21,301 bases of DNA. Origin: Candidatus Parcubacteria bacterium (lineage in GTDB: Bacteria; Patescibacteriota; Patescibacteriia; Patescibacteriales; UBA12075). The stretch is taken from positions 1 through 21,301 of the forward strand of contig JAGLNE010000020.1 in NCBI GenBank assembly GCA_023139655.1. The letters are read 5' to 3'. A program made the translations under genes and the position numbers. Within the stretch, counting starts at the first letter, position 1. Every line of letters starts with the position of its first letter. Of the stretch, positions 5,375 through 12,196 are shown in pieces. The notes beneath the pieces were generated by a model, which saw nothing but the letters and a program-made list of their open reading frames with translations, searched no databases and was not told where the DNA came from.

Positions 5375-6868
5375 ATGAACATCACAGCCTCAAAACTATA
5401 TAACTACCTCCAATGCCCACACCGAGTCTGGCGGGATGTTTGGGGTCCGAAAGATGAGAAGATTGATGAGGTTAATCCGTTTGTACAGTTGCTTTGGGAT
5501 CGGGGATTACAGCACGAGGAGAAAGTCATAAGCAAATTGGGTAAGTTTTTGGATTTAAGTAAAATAGGATTTGATGAGGCGGCGGACAAAACTATTGAAG
5601 CGATGAAAAACGGTGAAGAACTTATTTATCAAGGAGTATTAAAAGGTGAGGGTTTGATGGGAATTCCTGATTTGATTCGACGGCAGGATGATGGCACATA
5701 TATACCAATTGATATCAAAGCCGGAATGGGCATGGAAGGAGCCAGTGAAGAATACGGAGGTAAATTAAAAAAGCATTACGCGGCACAGCTTTGTGCATAT
5801 GTGGAGTTACTGAAATTGAATGGTTTTGCGAGTGAGAACAAGGGACTAATTATTGATATTAATGAAGACGAGGTTGAATATAAGTTAGATGAGAAGATGG
5901 GGGCGCGGACACCGCGGACTTGGTGGGAATTTTATGAAGAAATCAAAGAAGAAGTGGGAGCATTAATTAAAAATGAAAAGGAAAATTTACCGGCTAATTC
6001 AGGTGTATGCAAACTATGCCCTTGGTGCCTTAGTTGTAAAAAGTGGTGTGTGGAGAGTGACGATTTGACCAATATTTTTTATTTGGGTCGGAGTAAACGG
6101 GATGTAATAAATAAAGAATTAGGCGTTTCAACCGTCAAAGACATTAGCTCATTGGATATTGCCGATATTGCGGCGCAGAAAAAAGCTAATAAAAAATTTC
6201 TACCTGGCGTAGGAGTTAAGACAATAGAAAAAATCGTAACTAGAGCAAATATCGTGGCAAACACCAAGAAGCCAATTATTTACGAACATCTAGACTTGCC
6301 GGAAGTTTCAACTGAATTATTTTTTGACATTGAAACTGATCCAACTCAGAATTTGGTTTATTTACACGGCGTTTATGAAAGGAAAGACGGCAAAGAACGG
6401 TTTGTTAGTTTCTTGTCAGAAGATAATTCAAAAGAAGCCGAGAAAAAAGCTTGGACAGATTTTTGGTCGTATATTCGGTCACTACCGAAAGATGATTACG
6501 CAGTTTATTATTATTCGCCATACGAAAAAACCATGTATAAGAAAATGCATGCGGCATATTCAGAGGTTGTCAGTGAAGATGAGCTAGAAGATTTTTTCGC
6601 ACGAGAAAAAACAATTGATTTATATTCTGATATTGTTTACAGACATACTGATTGGCCGCTTGGGAGTTATTCAATTAAAGAAATTGCGGTTTATCTTGGC
6701 TTTAAGTGGCGTGACGAATCTCCGTCCGGAGCCTTGTCAATTCAGTGGTATAATGAATATCTAGAAAATAAAGATGAAAAGATAATGAAAAGGATTTTGG
6801 AATATAATGAAGATGACTGCAAGGCGATGATGATTTTAAAGGATTATTTAGTTGAGAATAATATATAA
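5375..6868 (+). CDS. TM0106-type RecB-like nuclease fused to an RNase H-like exonuclease domain
   Basis: A 497-residue two-nuclease protein. The N-terminal half is a PD-(D/E)XK RecB/Cas4-like domain: SKLYNYLQCPHRVW (6-19), GIPD (96-99), PIDIKAG with D113 and K115, and QLCAY (138-142). Cysteines C14, C212, C215, C218, C221 and C225 suggest a Cas4/AddB-like iron-sulfur cluster, although exactly which four bind is uncertain. A short helical, HhH-like segment (about 250-290; LPGVGVKTIEKI) follows, then a DEDD-type RNase H-like domain with FFDIETDP (316-323), DLYSDI (416-420) and YNEDD (477-481). The layout matches proteins named TM0106 family RecB-like putative nuclease; their substrate is not established. 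It sits downstream of KTSC in the same direction. Both nuclease sites look complete. Confidence 0.87.
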   Translation: MNITASKLYNYLQCPHRVWRDVWGPKDEKIDEVNPFVQLLWDRGLQHEEKVISKLGKFLDLSKIGFDEAADKTIEAMKNGEELIYQGVLKGEGLMGIPDLIRRQDDGTYIPIDIKAGMGMEGASEEYGGKLKKHYAAQLCAYVELLKLNGFASENKGLIIDINEDEVEYKLDEKMGARTPRTWWEFYEEIKEEVGALIKNEKENLPANSGVCKLCPWCLSCKKWCVESDDLTNIFYLGRSKRDVINKELGVSTVKDISSLDIADIAAQKKANKKFLPGVGVKTIEKIVTRANIVANTKKPIIYEHLDLPEVSTELFFDIETDPTQNLVYLHGVYERKDGKERFVSFLSEDNSKEAEKKAWTDFWSYIRSLPKDDYAVYYYSPYEKTMYKKMHAAYSEVVSEDELEDFFAREKTIDLYSDIVYRHTDWPLGSYSIKEIAVYLGFKWRDESPSGALSIQWYNEYLENKDEKIMKRILEYNEDDCKAMMILKDYLVENNI

Positions 6869-6871
6869 AAT

Positions 6872-7228
6872 ATGATAGAAAATAAATTGCCAACTGATAA
6901 TTTATATAAGTCTATTGCAATTTTCGGTTTAGTGATGCTAATAACCAGTTTTATTATCCCAGGTATTTACAATAATAAGACAAGAAATGATATTGAATAT
7001 TTTTACCAAAATTATGAAAAATTAGGAATTGAAAAAAGTGAATTGGTGAACATAAATAGCGAATTAACAAATGAGTATTATGTAGAAAATAAACTTTTAA
7101 CAGTGTTTCTTTTTTTCGGAGGAATTTTAACAATGGTATTCGGATTTGTCTTTTGGTATTTTAAAACACAGAAATATTTAGATATTATTTTAAAAGAAAA
7201 AGCTTTGAACACCAAGAGAAGGGAATAG
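6872..7228 (+). CDS. Small membrane protein with two helices and an external loop
   Basis: A 118-residue protein with hydrophobic helices at about 14-32 and 75-96. The roughly 40-residue polar loop between them (FYQNYEKLGIEKSELVNINS) would lie outside the cytoplasm if the N-terminus is inside. It starts three bases after the nuclease stop and is therefore probably the last gene of the defence-side operon. No family recognised. A membrane component beside NAD-depleting and nuclease effectors could act as sensor or anchor, but nothing in its sequence shows that. Confidence 0.75.
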   Translation: MIENKLPTDNLYKSIAIFGLVMLITSFIIPGIYNNKTRNDIEYFYQNYEKLGIEKSELVNINSELTNEYYVENKLLTVFLFFGGILTMVFGFVFWYFKTQKYLDIILKEKALNTKRRE

Positions 7229-7239
7229 AGCTATAACAA

Positions 7240-7264
7240 AAGTGTACACTCAGGTGTACACCTT
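7240..7264 (+). promoter_or_regulatory. GTGTACAC palindrome, copy 2
   Basis: Boxes at 7242-7249 and 7254-7261, again 12 bp apart, with centre TCAG. TATAAC (7232-7237) precedes it with exactly the same spacing as the TATAAT of copy 1. A convincing -35 is not visible (TTGAAC at 7205 is 21 bp away). The next start codon is 30 bases downstream. No T run follows, so it does not look like a terminator. Confidence 0.65.
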
Positions 7265-7293
7265 AACCTATAAACAACTAACCTTTAATCATC

Positions 7294-7608
7294 ATGAACG
7301 AAAAAATGTTTGAAAAACAAGATATTATTCCTACTCCGGAAAAGGTGGAGAAGGAGATGCAGGAGATGGGTGCGGAAGAGGTTGAGCAAATTGGTGGGGA
7401 AATGGATGAGTATTTGCAGGGGCTGTTGGAAAGAGCCAGGGAAATTAAAGAGGAGTTGAAGGTTCGGGCTGATGATGAGCATGCCCAGGAACTTCGTGAT
7501 GAGTTGGAATATATTGAAGAGCAATTAGTTGAGGATCAGGAAGGACTAGAGGGATTTGTTAAAGATATAAAATCCGGGGATTATAGTGACGCAAAGATTG
7601 AGAAATAA
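7294..7608 (+). CDS. Acidic coiled-coil protein of unknown function
   Basis: A 104-residue strongly acidic, soluble protein dominated by Glu/Lys-rich helices (EKVEKEMQEMGAEEVEQ, GLLERAREIKEELKVR, AQELRDELEYIEEQL), compatible with a helical hairpin or coiled coil. No cysteine, signal or membrane segment. I do not recognise it. It is separated from the defence-side operon by palindrome copy 2 and is followed 46 bases later by another small gene. The start at ATG 7294 has no Shine-Dalgarno, and a second Met lies at residue 5. Confidence 0.7.
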   Translation: MNEKMFEKQDIIPTPEKVEKEMQEMGAEEVEQIGGEMDEYLQGLLERAREIKEELKVRADDEHAQELRDELEYIEEQLVEDQEGLEGFVKDIKSGDYSDAKIEK

Positions 7609-7654
7609 ATTATTATATTAAATTAAACATTAAACCAAAAGAAGGAGGTTGCTG

Positions 7655-7963
7655 ATGGGGGAAAATATTGTTGATATGCAAAAAATTCGGATGGATAAAT
7701 TGTTGTCTGGCAGAGGAGAATTGTCTGATTTTGAGAAAAAAATGATCTTGGTTTATGACAATTTGGCCATGTTTGGGATTAATCTGAATGATATGTCAAA
7801 TGAAGTAATGGATCGGAAAGATGAATATTTGGCTCTCAGAACCAGGCCGTTGGTTGAACTTTTTATTAAGATCAATGAGAAGTTAAATGATTTAATTGAG
7901 TATCAATTTGACTGCATTGAACTCATACCAAACGAGGAGATTGAAATCATTGAAGAGATTTAA
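7655..7963 (+). CDS. Small acidic helical protein of unknown function
   Basis: A 102-residue protein predicted to be all-helical and acidic, without signal or membrane segments. Start placed at ATG 7655 because AAGGAGG at 7642-7648 is a full Shine-Dalgarno six bases upstream; an in-frame TTG at 7649 would overlap it. Such a strong site is unusual in this window, where most genes have none. Features include an early DFEKKMILVYDNLAMFG helix and an acidic C-terminal tail (PNEEIEIIEEI). A terminator follows at 7987. No family recognised. Confidence 0.7.
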   Translation: MGENIVDMQKIRMDKLLSGRGELSDFEKKMILVYDNLAMFGINLNDMSNEVMDRKDEYLALRTRPLVELFIKINEKLNDLIEYQFDCIELIPNEEIEIIEEI

Positions 7964-7986
7964 AAACGTTGCTCTAAAAATCAAGC

Positions 7987-8028
7987 AAAGGCTGACGAGA
8001 TAATTTCTCACCAGCCTTTTTATTTTTT
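7987..8028 (+). terminator. Rho-independent terminator
   Basis: AAAGGCTG pairs with CAGCCTTT and GAGA with TCTC inside the loop, followed by TTTTTATTTTTT. It separates the two small unknown genes from the AlbA_2 gene. Confidence 0.85.
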
Positions 8029-8032
8029 AAAG

Positions 8033-8091
8033 AGTATTGTCTTTCGTTTTTTGTTCGTGTATAATATAGACAGTTATCCACTGATGTTTTT
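8033..8091 (+). repeat. Duplicated promoter/leader, copy A
   Basis: This 59-bp stretch is nearly identical to 11124-11182 (about four or five differences, no gaps). It covers the -35, spacer, -10 and the first 25 or so transcribed bases. Confidence 0.85.
8037..8065 (+). promoter_or_regulatory. Promoter of the AlbA_2 gene with DnaA-box-like site
   Basis: TTGTCT (8037-8042), 17-bp spacer, TATAAT (8060-8065). TTATCCACT, one base off the DnaA-box consensus TTATCCACA, begins 14 bases after the start of the -10 (8074-8082), just past the expected transcription start. Confidence 0.8.
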
Positions 8092-8136
8092 TAATGTTAG
8101 GAAAATGATAAAATAATTAATTATTAGCTAAAAGAT

Positions 8137-9567
8137 ATGGCCAGTTTAATTGAGAAAATATTAAATATACCAGAGGAGGGCCAAACGATTGAATTTAAAC
8201 GTTTGTTTGGGGACGGGGTTGTTAAAAAAACGTTGCAGACAATAGTTGCGATGACTAATGCTGAAGGAGGTGCGATTATATTAGGTGTTGATGATCCGGA
8301 AAAAACTGGCAAAGAAGGATTGGATAGGATTTATGGAGTTGAGGAGGGTTATGACCACTATGATGAAATCGGCCGGGAGATTCAAAAAATTTCTCCCCCA
8401 ATTTCTGGCATATGGCCACCGAAACATAAACAAGTAACAGAGAAAAAATTTATTGCTATTATAATGGTGCCAAAAGCAACAGACGGATTTCACTGTTATA
8501 ACAATAAAGTGTATGTTAGACAGTTAAAAAGCAATAAGCTGCTTTCACCACAAGAAATTATTGATTTATCATATGCCAAAGGGTTTAAGAAAGCGGACCG
8601 TGAATTAGTTAAAGTAGATTTTAAATTATTAAATACTGCATATTTTCAAACTTGGCAGCAGTCTAGAAGAATTACAGGAAAGGAAATTTTTGAAGTGTTA
8701 GAAAAAATTGGTTTGGCTCGCAAGAATGATAATAATAAATTACTACCTACGCGGGCAGCTGTAATGTTGTTTGCTGAATATCCAACTAATTTGATGGATA
8801 CTAAGTGCACTATACGAGTGTTTCAGTATTTCGGGATGAAGGAAATTATTAAGGAGGCCCCCAATTTAATTGGTACACCAAAAACAATTGAAGGGCCGGT
8901 TGTTAGATTGATAAGCGATGCGCATGATTACGTTCTTGGCTTATTACAGAGTGGAATCAAAGTGCCTTCTGGTTTTGTCACGCAGTACCAAATACCAGAG
9001 AGGGCGGTAAAAGAGGCGATAACCAATGCGGTGATTCATCGAGATTATCACATAAAGCGTGATATAGAAATTAAAATATTTGAAAACAGGATAGAAATAG
9101 AAAGCCCTGGTTTATTTCCGTATAATATAACACCTGCGAATATTGGACGAGTACGCTCGGCTGGATACAGAAATGATTTATTGGTAAAGCATTTAAGAGA
9201 ATTTCCATCACCTCCGAACCTTGATCAAAATGAAGGTATTCGCGCGATGCGTAGTGAGATGAAAGCACAGAATTTATATCCTCCACTTTTTTGGACATAC
9301 CCTGCTTTGCAGGATGTTGTTAGAGTTGTTCTATTAAATGAAATACAAGCCACCGAATGGGAAAAGGTTTCGGACTTTTTGGAAAAAAATAAATATATTA
9401 ACAATGAACAAACTAGGTTAGTTACCGGTATTTTACAGAGAGATAAAATGACTCAAATGCTTAAAAGGTGGGCAAAACAAGGCTTACTGATACAGCTAGT
9501 CCCTGCCAGCGGTTATGTTAGGGGAACTAAATATAGATTGCCTGCTTCAAGTGATTTTGATAAGTAA
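8137..9567 (+). CDS. Schlafen AlbA_2 domain plus RecG-type HATPase_c_4 regulator
   Basis: A 476-residue cytoplasmic protein. Residues about 10-140 form a Schlafen AlbA_2 domain (EEGQTIEFKR, then NAEGGAIILGVDD and the VYVRQ strand), a fold tied to nucleic-acid binding or RNA cleavage. Residues about 285-345 hold the ATP-binding C-terminal domain of the RecG-like regulator type, with EAITNAVIHRDY (about 292-303), IEIKIFENRIEIESPG and a G-R-x-R segment. The last about 90 residues look like a winged helix. Proteins of this build are annotated as putative transcriptional regulators or ATP-dependent helicase-like proteins and are common in accessory islands; function here is unproven. It shares its promoter and leader with the RhuM gene 3 kb downstream. 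No clear Shine-Dalgarno; ATG 8137 is the first Met. Confidence 0.85.
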   Translation: MASLIEKILNIPEEGQTIEFKRLFGDGVVKKTLQTIVAMTNAEGGAIILGVDDPEKTGKEGLDRIYGVEEGYDHYDEIGREIQKISPPISGIWPPKHKQVTEKKFIAIIMVPKATDGFHCYNNKVYVRQLKSNKLLSPQEIIDLSYAKGFKKADRELVKVDFKLLNTAYFQTWQQSRRITGKEIFEVLEKIGLARKNDNNKLLPTRAAVMLFAEYPTNLMDTKCTIRVFQYFGMKEIIKEAPNLIGTPKTIEGPVVRLISDAHDYVLGLLQSGIKVPSGFVTQYQIPERAVKEAITNAVIHRDYHIKRDIEIKIFENRIEIESPGLFPYNITPANIGRVRSAGYRNDLLVKHLREFPSPPNLDQNEGIRAMRSEMKAQNLYPPLFWTYPALQDVVRVVLLNEIQATEWEKVSDFLEKNKYINNEQTRLVTGILQRDKMTQMLKRWAKQGLLIQLVPASGYVRGTKYRLPASSDFDK

Positions 9568-9599
9568 TTTTTACAAGATTTAGTGATTTCTTGTAAAAA
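9568..9599 (+). repeat. Inverted repeat after the AlbA_2 gene
   Basis: TTTTTACAAGA (9568-9578) pairs with TCTTGTAAAAA (9589-9599) around a 10-base loop. The 3' side is followed by A rather than T on either strand, so it is a poor intrinsic terminator; it may protect the mRNA end. Confidence 0.6.
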
Positions 9600-9879
9600 A
9601 ATAACTTTTAATATTAGGTAAAATTTTAGTATTCTATTCATAGGGGAGGTTGAATATAAAATAATTTTAGCCAATATTAAATAAATATTTAAGATTTTAT
9701 TTGTATTTATATGGTATCGAGAAATTTGTATCCTTATTTTTAAAATTATGAGATACAAGATGTCCACATCCATTTTGTTGACGTTAACAATATGGTCAAA
9801 GCAGGATTTGGAGCGATAAGAAAAATAAAAGATGTTATGTTGATAGGAGAATTAAATGTCAATAAAATTTACAATAAGC

Positions 9880-9908
9880 TTGACAAAATGTTTTACATTA
9901 GCTATAAT
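9880..9908 (+). promoter_or_regulatory. Consensus sigma70-type promoter of the antitoxin-toxin pair
   Basis: TTGACA (9880-9885), exactly 17 bp, TATAAT (9903-9908). The leader is only about 20 bases. This is the best match to consensus in the window, as expected for an autorepressed antitoxin gene. Confidence 0.9.
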
Positions 9909-9936
9909 ATGGGTAGAATAATAATTACAAAAAACT

Positions 9937-10710
9937 ATGATTAAGCCCCAATTTATACAACAACTTAGAAAAAAACATGAATTATCGCAAAATTATTTAG
10001 CAAAAAAACTAAAAATATCCCGCCCCACCTATATGCAAATAGAAAAGGGCAAGCGGGAATTGACCTTATCTGAGGCGCAGAGTTTATCAGAAATTTATAA
10101 TATTACCCTTGATGAGCTTTTGGCCGGCAGGGAAGCAAAACGAAAAGTAAAAAAAATAACCAGTAAGCAAAAAGTAAAGAAAAAAGACATGGAGATTCGG
10201 GTGCAAGAAAAAAATTTAAAAAAATTTAAAGAGGTTTTGCTTTATATCCTTGAAAAAGTAGGGGCTAAACCAAATGTTGGCGAAACCGTAATCTATAAGC
10301 TGCTTTATTTTATTGATTTTGATTATTTTGAAAAATTTGAAGAAAATTTGATCGGAGCGACTTACATAAAGAATCATCATGGCCCGACTCCGGTAGAGTT
10401 TAGCGATATAGTCAATGAAATGGAAGAAAAAGGTGAGATAGAAAAAATAAAATCAAAATATTTTCAGTATGAGCAAAAAAAATATTTACCAAATCGCAAG
10501 CCAGACCTTACTGTTTTGGGAGGCAGAGAGATTAGGCACATTGATAATGTATTAGAGAGATTATCTGATAAATCCGCTACTGAGCTAAGCAATTATTCGC
10601 ACGGTGATATGCCCTGGCAAAGTGCTGATGACGGGAAGAAAATGGATTATGAAAGCGTTTTCTACCGTGATGATAAATATTCAGTAAGAGAATATGATGA
10701 TGAACTTTGA
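9937..10710 (+). CDS. HTH-Panacea antitoxin
   Basis: A 257-residue protein. Residues 5-60 form an XRE-type helix-turn-helix (LRKKHELSQNYLAKKLKISR, then YMQIEKGKRELTLSEAQ). A lysine-rich linker (65-92) follows. Residues about 95-230 are a Panacea/DUF4065 domain, with YKLLYFIDFDYF (120-131), the GPTPVEF motif (149-155) and SHGDMPW (221-227). Panacea proteins are promiscuous antitoxins that neutralise many unrelated toxin folds, and the HTH is expected to repress the operon. The toxin gene overlaps it by 17 bases, the usual coupled arrangement. Start at ATG 9937 gives the HTH immediately. No Shine-Dalgarno is visible. The stop is TGA, showing TGA is not reassigned. Confidence 0.9.
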   Translation: MIKPQFIQQLRKKHELSQNYLAKKLKISRPTYMQIEKGKRELTLSEAQSLSEIYNITLDELLAGREAKRKVKKITSKQKVKKKDMEIRVQEKNLKKFKEVLLYILEKVGAKPNVGETVIYKLLYFIDFDYFEKFEENLIGATYIKNHHGPTPVEFSDIVNEMEEKGEIEKIKSKYFQYEQKKYLPNRKPDLTVLGGREIRHIDNVLERLSDKSATELSNYSHGDMPWQSADDGKKMDYESVFYRDDKYSVREYDDEL

Positions 10711-11032
10711 AAAAACCGCTGGATTCAACAAGGATTTTAAAAAATTACTTAAGAAATATCGCTCTCTTGAGAAGGATTTAAGAGTATTTGAAAAAAATGT
10801 GGTTTTTGTAGACGTGCAATGTAACCGTAAATTCGCGGTACTGCATAAAAACGAGCAATTAATAATAATTAAAGCTCGTTTTTTTTGTAAATATTTAAAA
10901 GGTAAGACAATGAGGATAGTGTATGCCCAACATGAAGGGAAAATTGTATTTATAGAAATATTTTATAAAGGCACTAAGGCCAGAGAAGATAAACAGAGAA
11001 TTAGTATTTTTCTAAGAGATAACAAAAAATAA
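10694..11032 (+). CDS. RelE/ParE-superfamily toxin paired with the Panacea antitoxin
   Basis: A 112-residue basic protein with the RelE-like layout: helical N-terminus GFNKDFKKLLKKYRSLEKDL (10-29), then strands including IIIKARFFCKYLKGK, TMRIVYAQHEGKIVFIEIFY and an ending KGTKAREDKQRISIFL. RelE-family toxins are usually ribosome-dependent mRNA endonucleases and ParE relatives poison gyrase; sequence alone does not tell which this is. The R-x-F-x-C-K-x-LKGK segment and conserved Arg/Lys are intact, so it may be active. Three successive ATGs (10694, 10697, 10700) inside the antitoxin frame are possible starts. The toxin is the second gene here, in the antitoxin-first order. Confidence 0.82.
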   Translation: MMMNFEKTAGFNKDFKKLLKKYRSLEKDLRVFEKNVVFVDVQCNRKFAVLHKNEQLIIIKARFFCKYLKGKTMRIVYAQHEGKIVFIEIFYKGTKAREDKQRISIFLRDNKK

Positions 11033-11092
11033 CGTAATGTTCGTTTCGTATGGTAAATATTTTATAGTTTTAATATAATATACTAAAAACAA

Positions 11093-11116
11093 AAGTGTAC
11101 ACCCTCGTGTACACTT
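11093..11116 (+). promoter_or_regulatory. GTGTACAC palindrome, copy 3
   Basis: Boxes at 11095-11102 and 11107-11114, again 12 bp apart, with centre CCTC. A TATAAT (11074-11079) lies 13 bases upstream and the RhuM promoter -35 lies 11 bases downstream, so it could act on either. No T run follows. Confidence 0.7.
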
Positions 11117-11123
11117 AATTTAT

Positions 11124-11182
11124 AGTATTGACTTTCGTTTTTTGTTCGTGTATAATATGGGTAGTTATCCACTGATGTTTTT
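11124..11182 (+). repeat. Duplicated promoter/leader, copy B
   Basis: Partner of 8033-8091. Weaker similarity continues beyond it (TAAAACGTTAAAATAA here against AAAATGATAAAATAA) towards the start codon. In this copy CTGAT and ATCAG could form a small hairpin in the leader. Confidence 0.85.
11128..11156 (+). promoter_or_regulatory. Promoter of the RhuM gene with DnaA-box-like site
   Basis: TTGACT (11128-11133), 17 bp, TATAAT (11151-11156). TTATCCACT at 11165-11173 keeps the same 14-base offset from the -10 as in copy A. Confidence 0.85.
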
Positions 11183-11215
11183 CCGGTATCAGTAAAACGT
11201 TAAAATAAATATATT

Positions 11216-12148
11216 ATGATGAAAAATAATCAAATTATTATCTATAATACTGAAGACGGGGAAACGAAGATTAAGGTTAAGGTGGAGAATGAGACGGTTT
11301 GGCTTTCGCAAAAACAGATGGCTGAGCTTTTTGATAAAGACAGAAAGACTATTACTGAACATATTCAGAATGTGTTTAAAGAAGAAGAATTAGCGGAAAA
11401 TTCAGTATGCCGGAAATTCCAGCATACTGCCGCAGATGGAAAGAAATATAATGTTAATTTTTATAATCTGGATGTTATTATCTCCGTTGGTTACCGCGTG
11501 AAATCTCTCCGCGGCACTCAATTTCGTATTTGGGCAACTCAGAAATTGCGGGAATATATTATTAAGGGTTTTGCCATGGATGATGAGCGTTTAGCCAAAG
11601 GCCGGGTGTTAAAAACATATTTTGAAGAATGGGAAGAGCGGATTAGAAAAATCAGAACCTCGGAAGCTAATTTTTATCAAAAAGTCCGAGATGTTTTTGC
11701 TACCAGCGCGGACTATAATCCAAAAACCGATTACGCAAAGCAATTTTTTGCAATGGTGCAGAATAAATTTCATTTTGCCATTACCGGTTTGACCGCGGCG
11801 GAAATTGTAAGTAATAGAATTGACAGCAAAAAAGAGAATTTGGGACTCACGAATTGGAAAGGCGAGATCATTACTCGCGATCAGGCTCAAATCGCTAAAA
11901 ATTATTTAGAAGAATTGGAATTAAAAAGATTGAATTTATTAGTAGAGCAATTTTTGTCTTTCGCGGAATTGCAAAGCGTAGAACAGAGAGTAATGTATAT
12001 GAAAGACTGGATTAAAAAATTAGACGGTTTTTTAATTTTAAACGATAAAGAGATCTTAAATAATTCTGGCAATGTTTCGCATGAAAATATGGAGTTAAAA
12101 GTGAGAAAAGAATTGAAAAAATATAACCGGAAGGCGTTGAAAAATTAA
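11216..12148 (+). CDS. RhuM-family protein
   Basis: A 310-residue protein typical of the RhuM family. The N-terminal part has a DNA-binding-like region (ETVWLSQKQMAELFDKDRKT, ITEHIQNVFKEEEL), then VCRKFQHTAADGKKYNVNFYNLD and the signature VISVGYRVKSLRGTQFRIWA at about 90-109, with a Lys-rich helical C-terminus. RhuM was named from a Salmonella pathogenicity island, but the family is widespread in CPR and other genomes, often near toxin-antitoxin genes, and its biochemical role is not established. Length is close to the usual 300-340. Start at 11216, with a second Met next to it. The gene shares its promoter with the AlbA_2 gene and ends at a palindrome that doubles as terminator. Confidence 0.88.
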   Translation: MMKNNQIIIYNTEDGETKIKVKVENETVWLSQKQMAELFDKDRKTITEHIQNVFKEEELAENSVCRKFQHTAADGKKYNVNFYNLDVIISVGYRVKSLRGTQFRIWATQKLREYIIKGFAMDDERLAKGRVLKTYFEEWEERIRKIRTSEANFYQKVRDVFATSADYNPKTDYAKQFFAMVQNKFHFAITGLTAAEIVSNRIDSKKENLGLTNWKGEIITRDQAQIAKNYLEELELKRLNLLVEQFLSFAELQSVEQRVMYMKDWIKKLDGFLILNDKEILNNSGNVSHENMELKVRKELKKYNRKALKN

Positions 12149-12178
12149 AAAAGCGTACACCCGGGTGTACGCTTTTTA
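12147..12178. terminator. Bidirectional terminator built from GTGTACAC palindrome, copy 4
   Basis: AAAAAGCGTACAC-CCGG-GTGTACGCTTTTT: the same 12-bp box spacing as the other three copies, but with compensating changes (GCGTACAC and GTGTACGC) that keep the stem, and with A and T tracts on the two sides. It lies between the convergent RhuM gene and the minus-strand gene at 12415-12197 and fits a terminator for both. Confidence 0.85.
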
Positions 12179-12196
12179 TTTTCTAAAATTTATTCA

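Larger units (their letters stand above)
9568..9936. other. 369-bp intergenic region before the toxin-antitoxin pair
   Basis: Very A/T-rich. It contains an 11-bp-arm inverted repeat right after the AlbA_2 stop, an imperfect 16-bp palindrome TTGTTGACGTTAACAA at 9775-9790, and a consensus promoter at 9880-9908. A 50-codon frame (9792-9944) runs across the promoter and into the antitoxin start but looks accidental. Confidence 0.6.

Noticed and set aside
6324..6587. An 87-codon frame overlapping the RecB-like nuclease
   Set aside because: It lies in another frame of a gene with intact DEDD motifs over the same bases.
9792..9944. A 50-codon frame overlapping the antitoxin start
   Set aside because: The consensus promoter 9880-9908 lies inside it, the composition is unremarkable and no ribosome binding site precedes it.
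983..11116. Palindrome copies 1-3 as ordinary terminators
   Set aside because: None is followed by a T run and copies 1 and 2 sit directly after -10-like boxes. Only copy 4 has the terminator layout.
8074..11173. TTATCCACT sites as part of a replication origin
   Set aside because: There are only two sites, 3 kb apart, each one base off consensus, and both belong to a duplicated promoter; no cluster, dnaA or unwinding region is seen.
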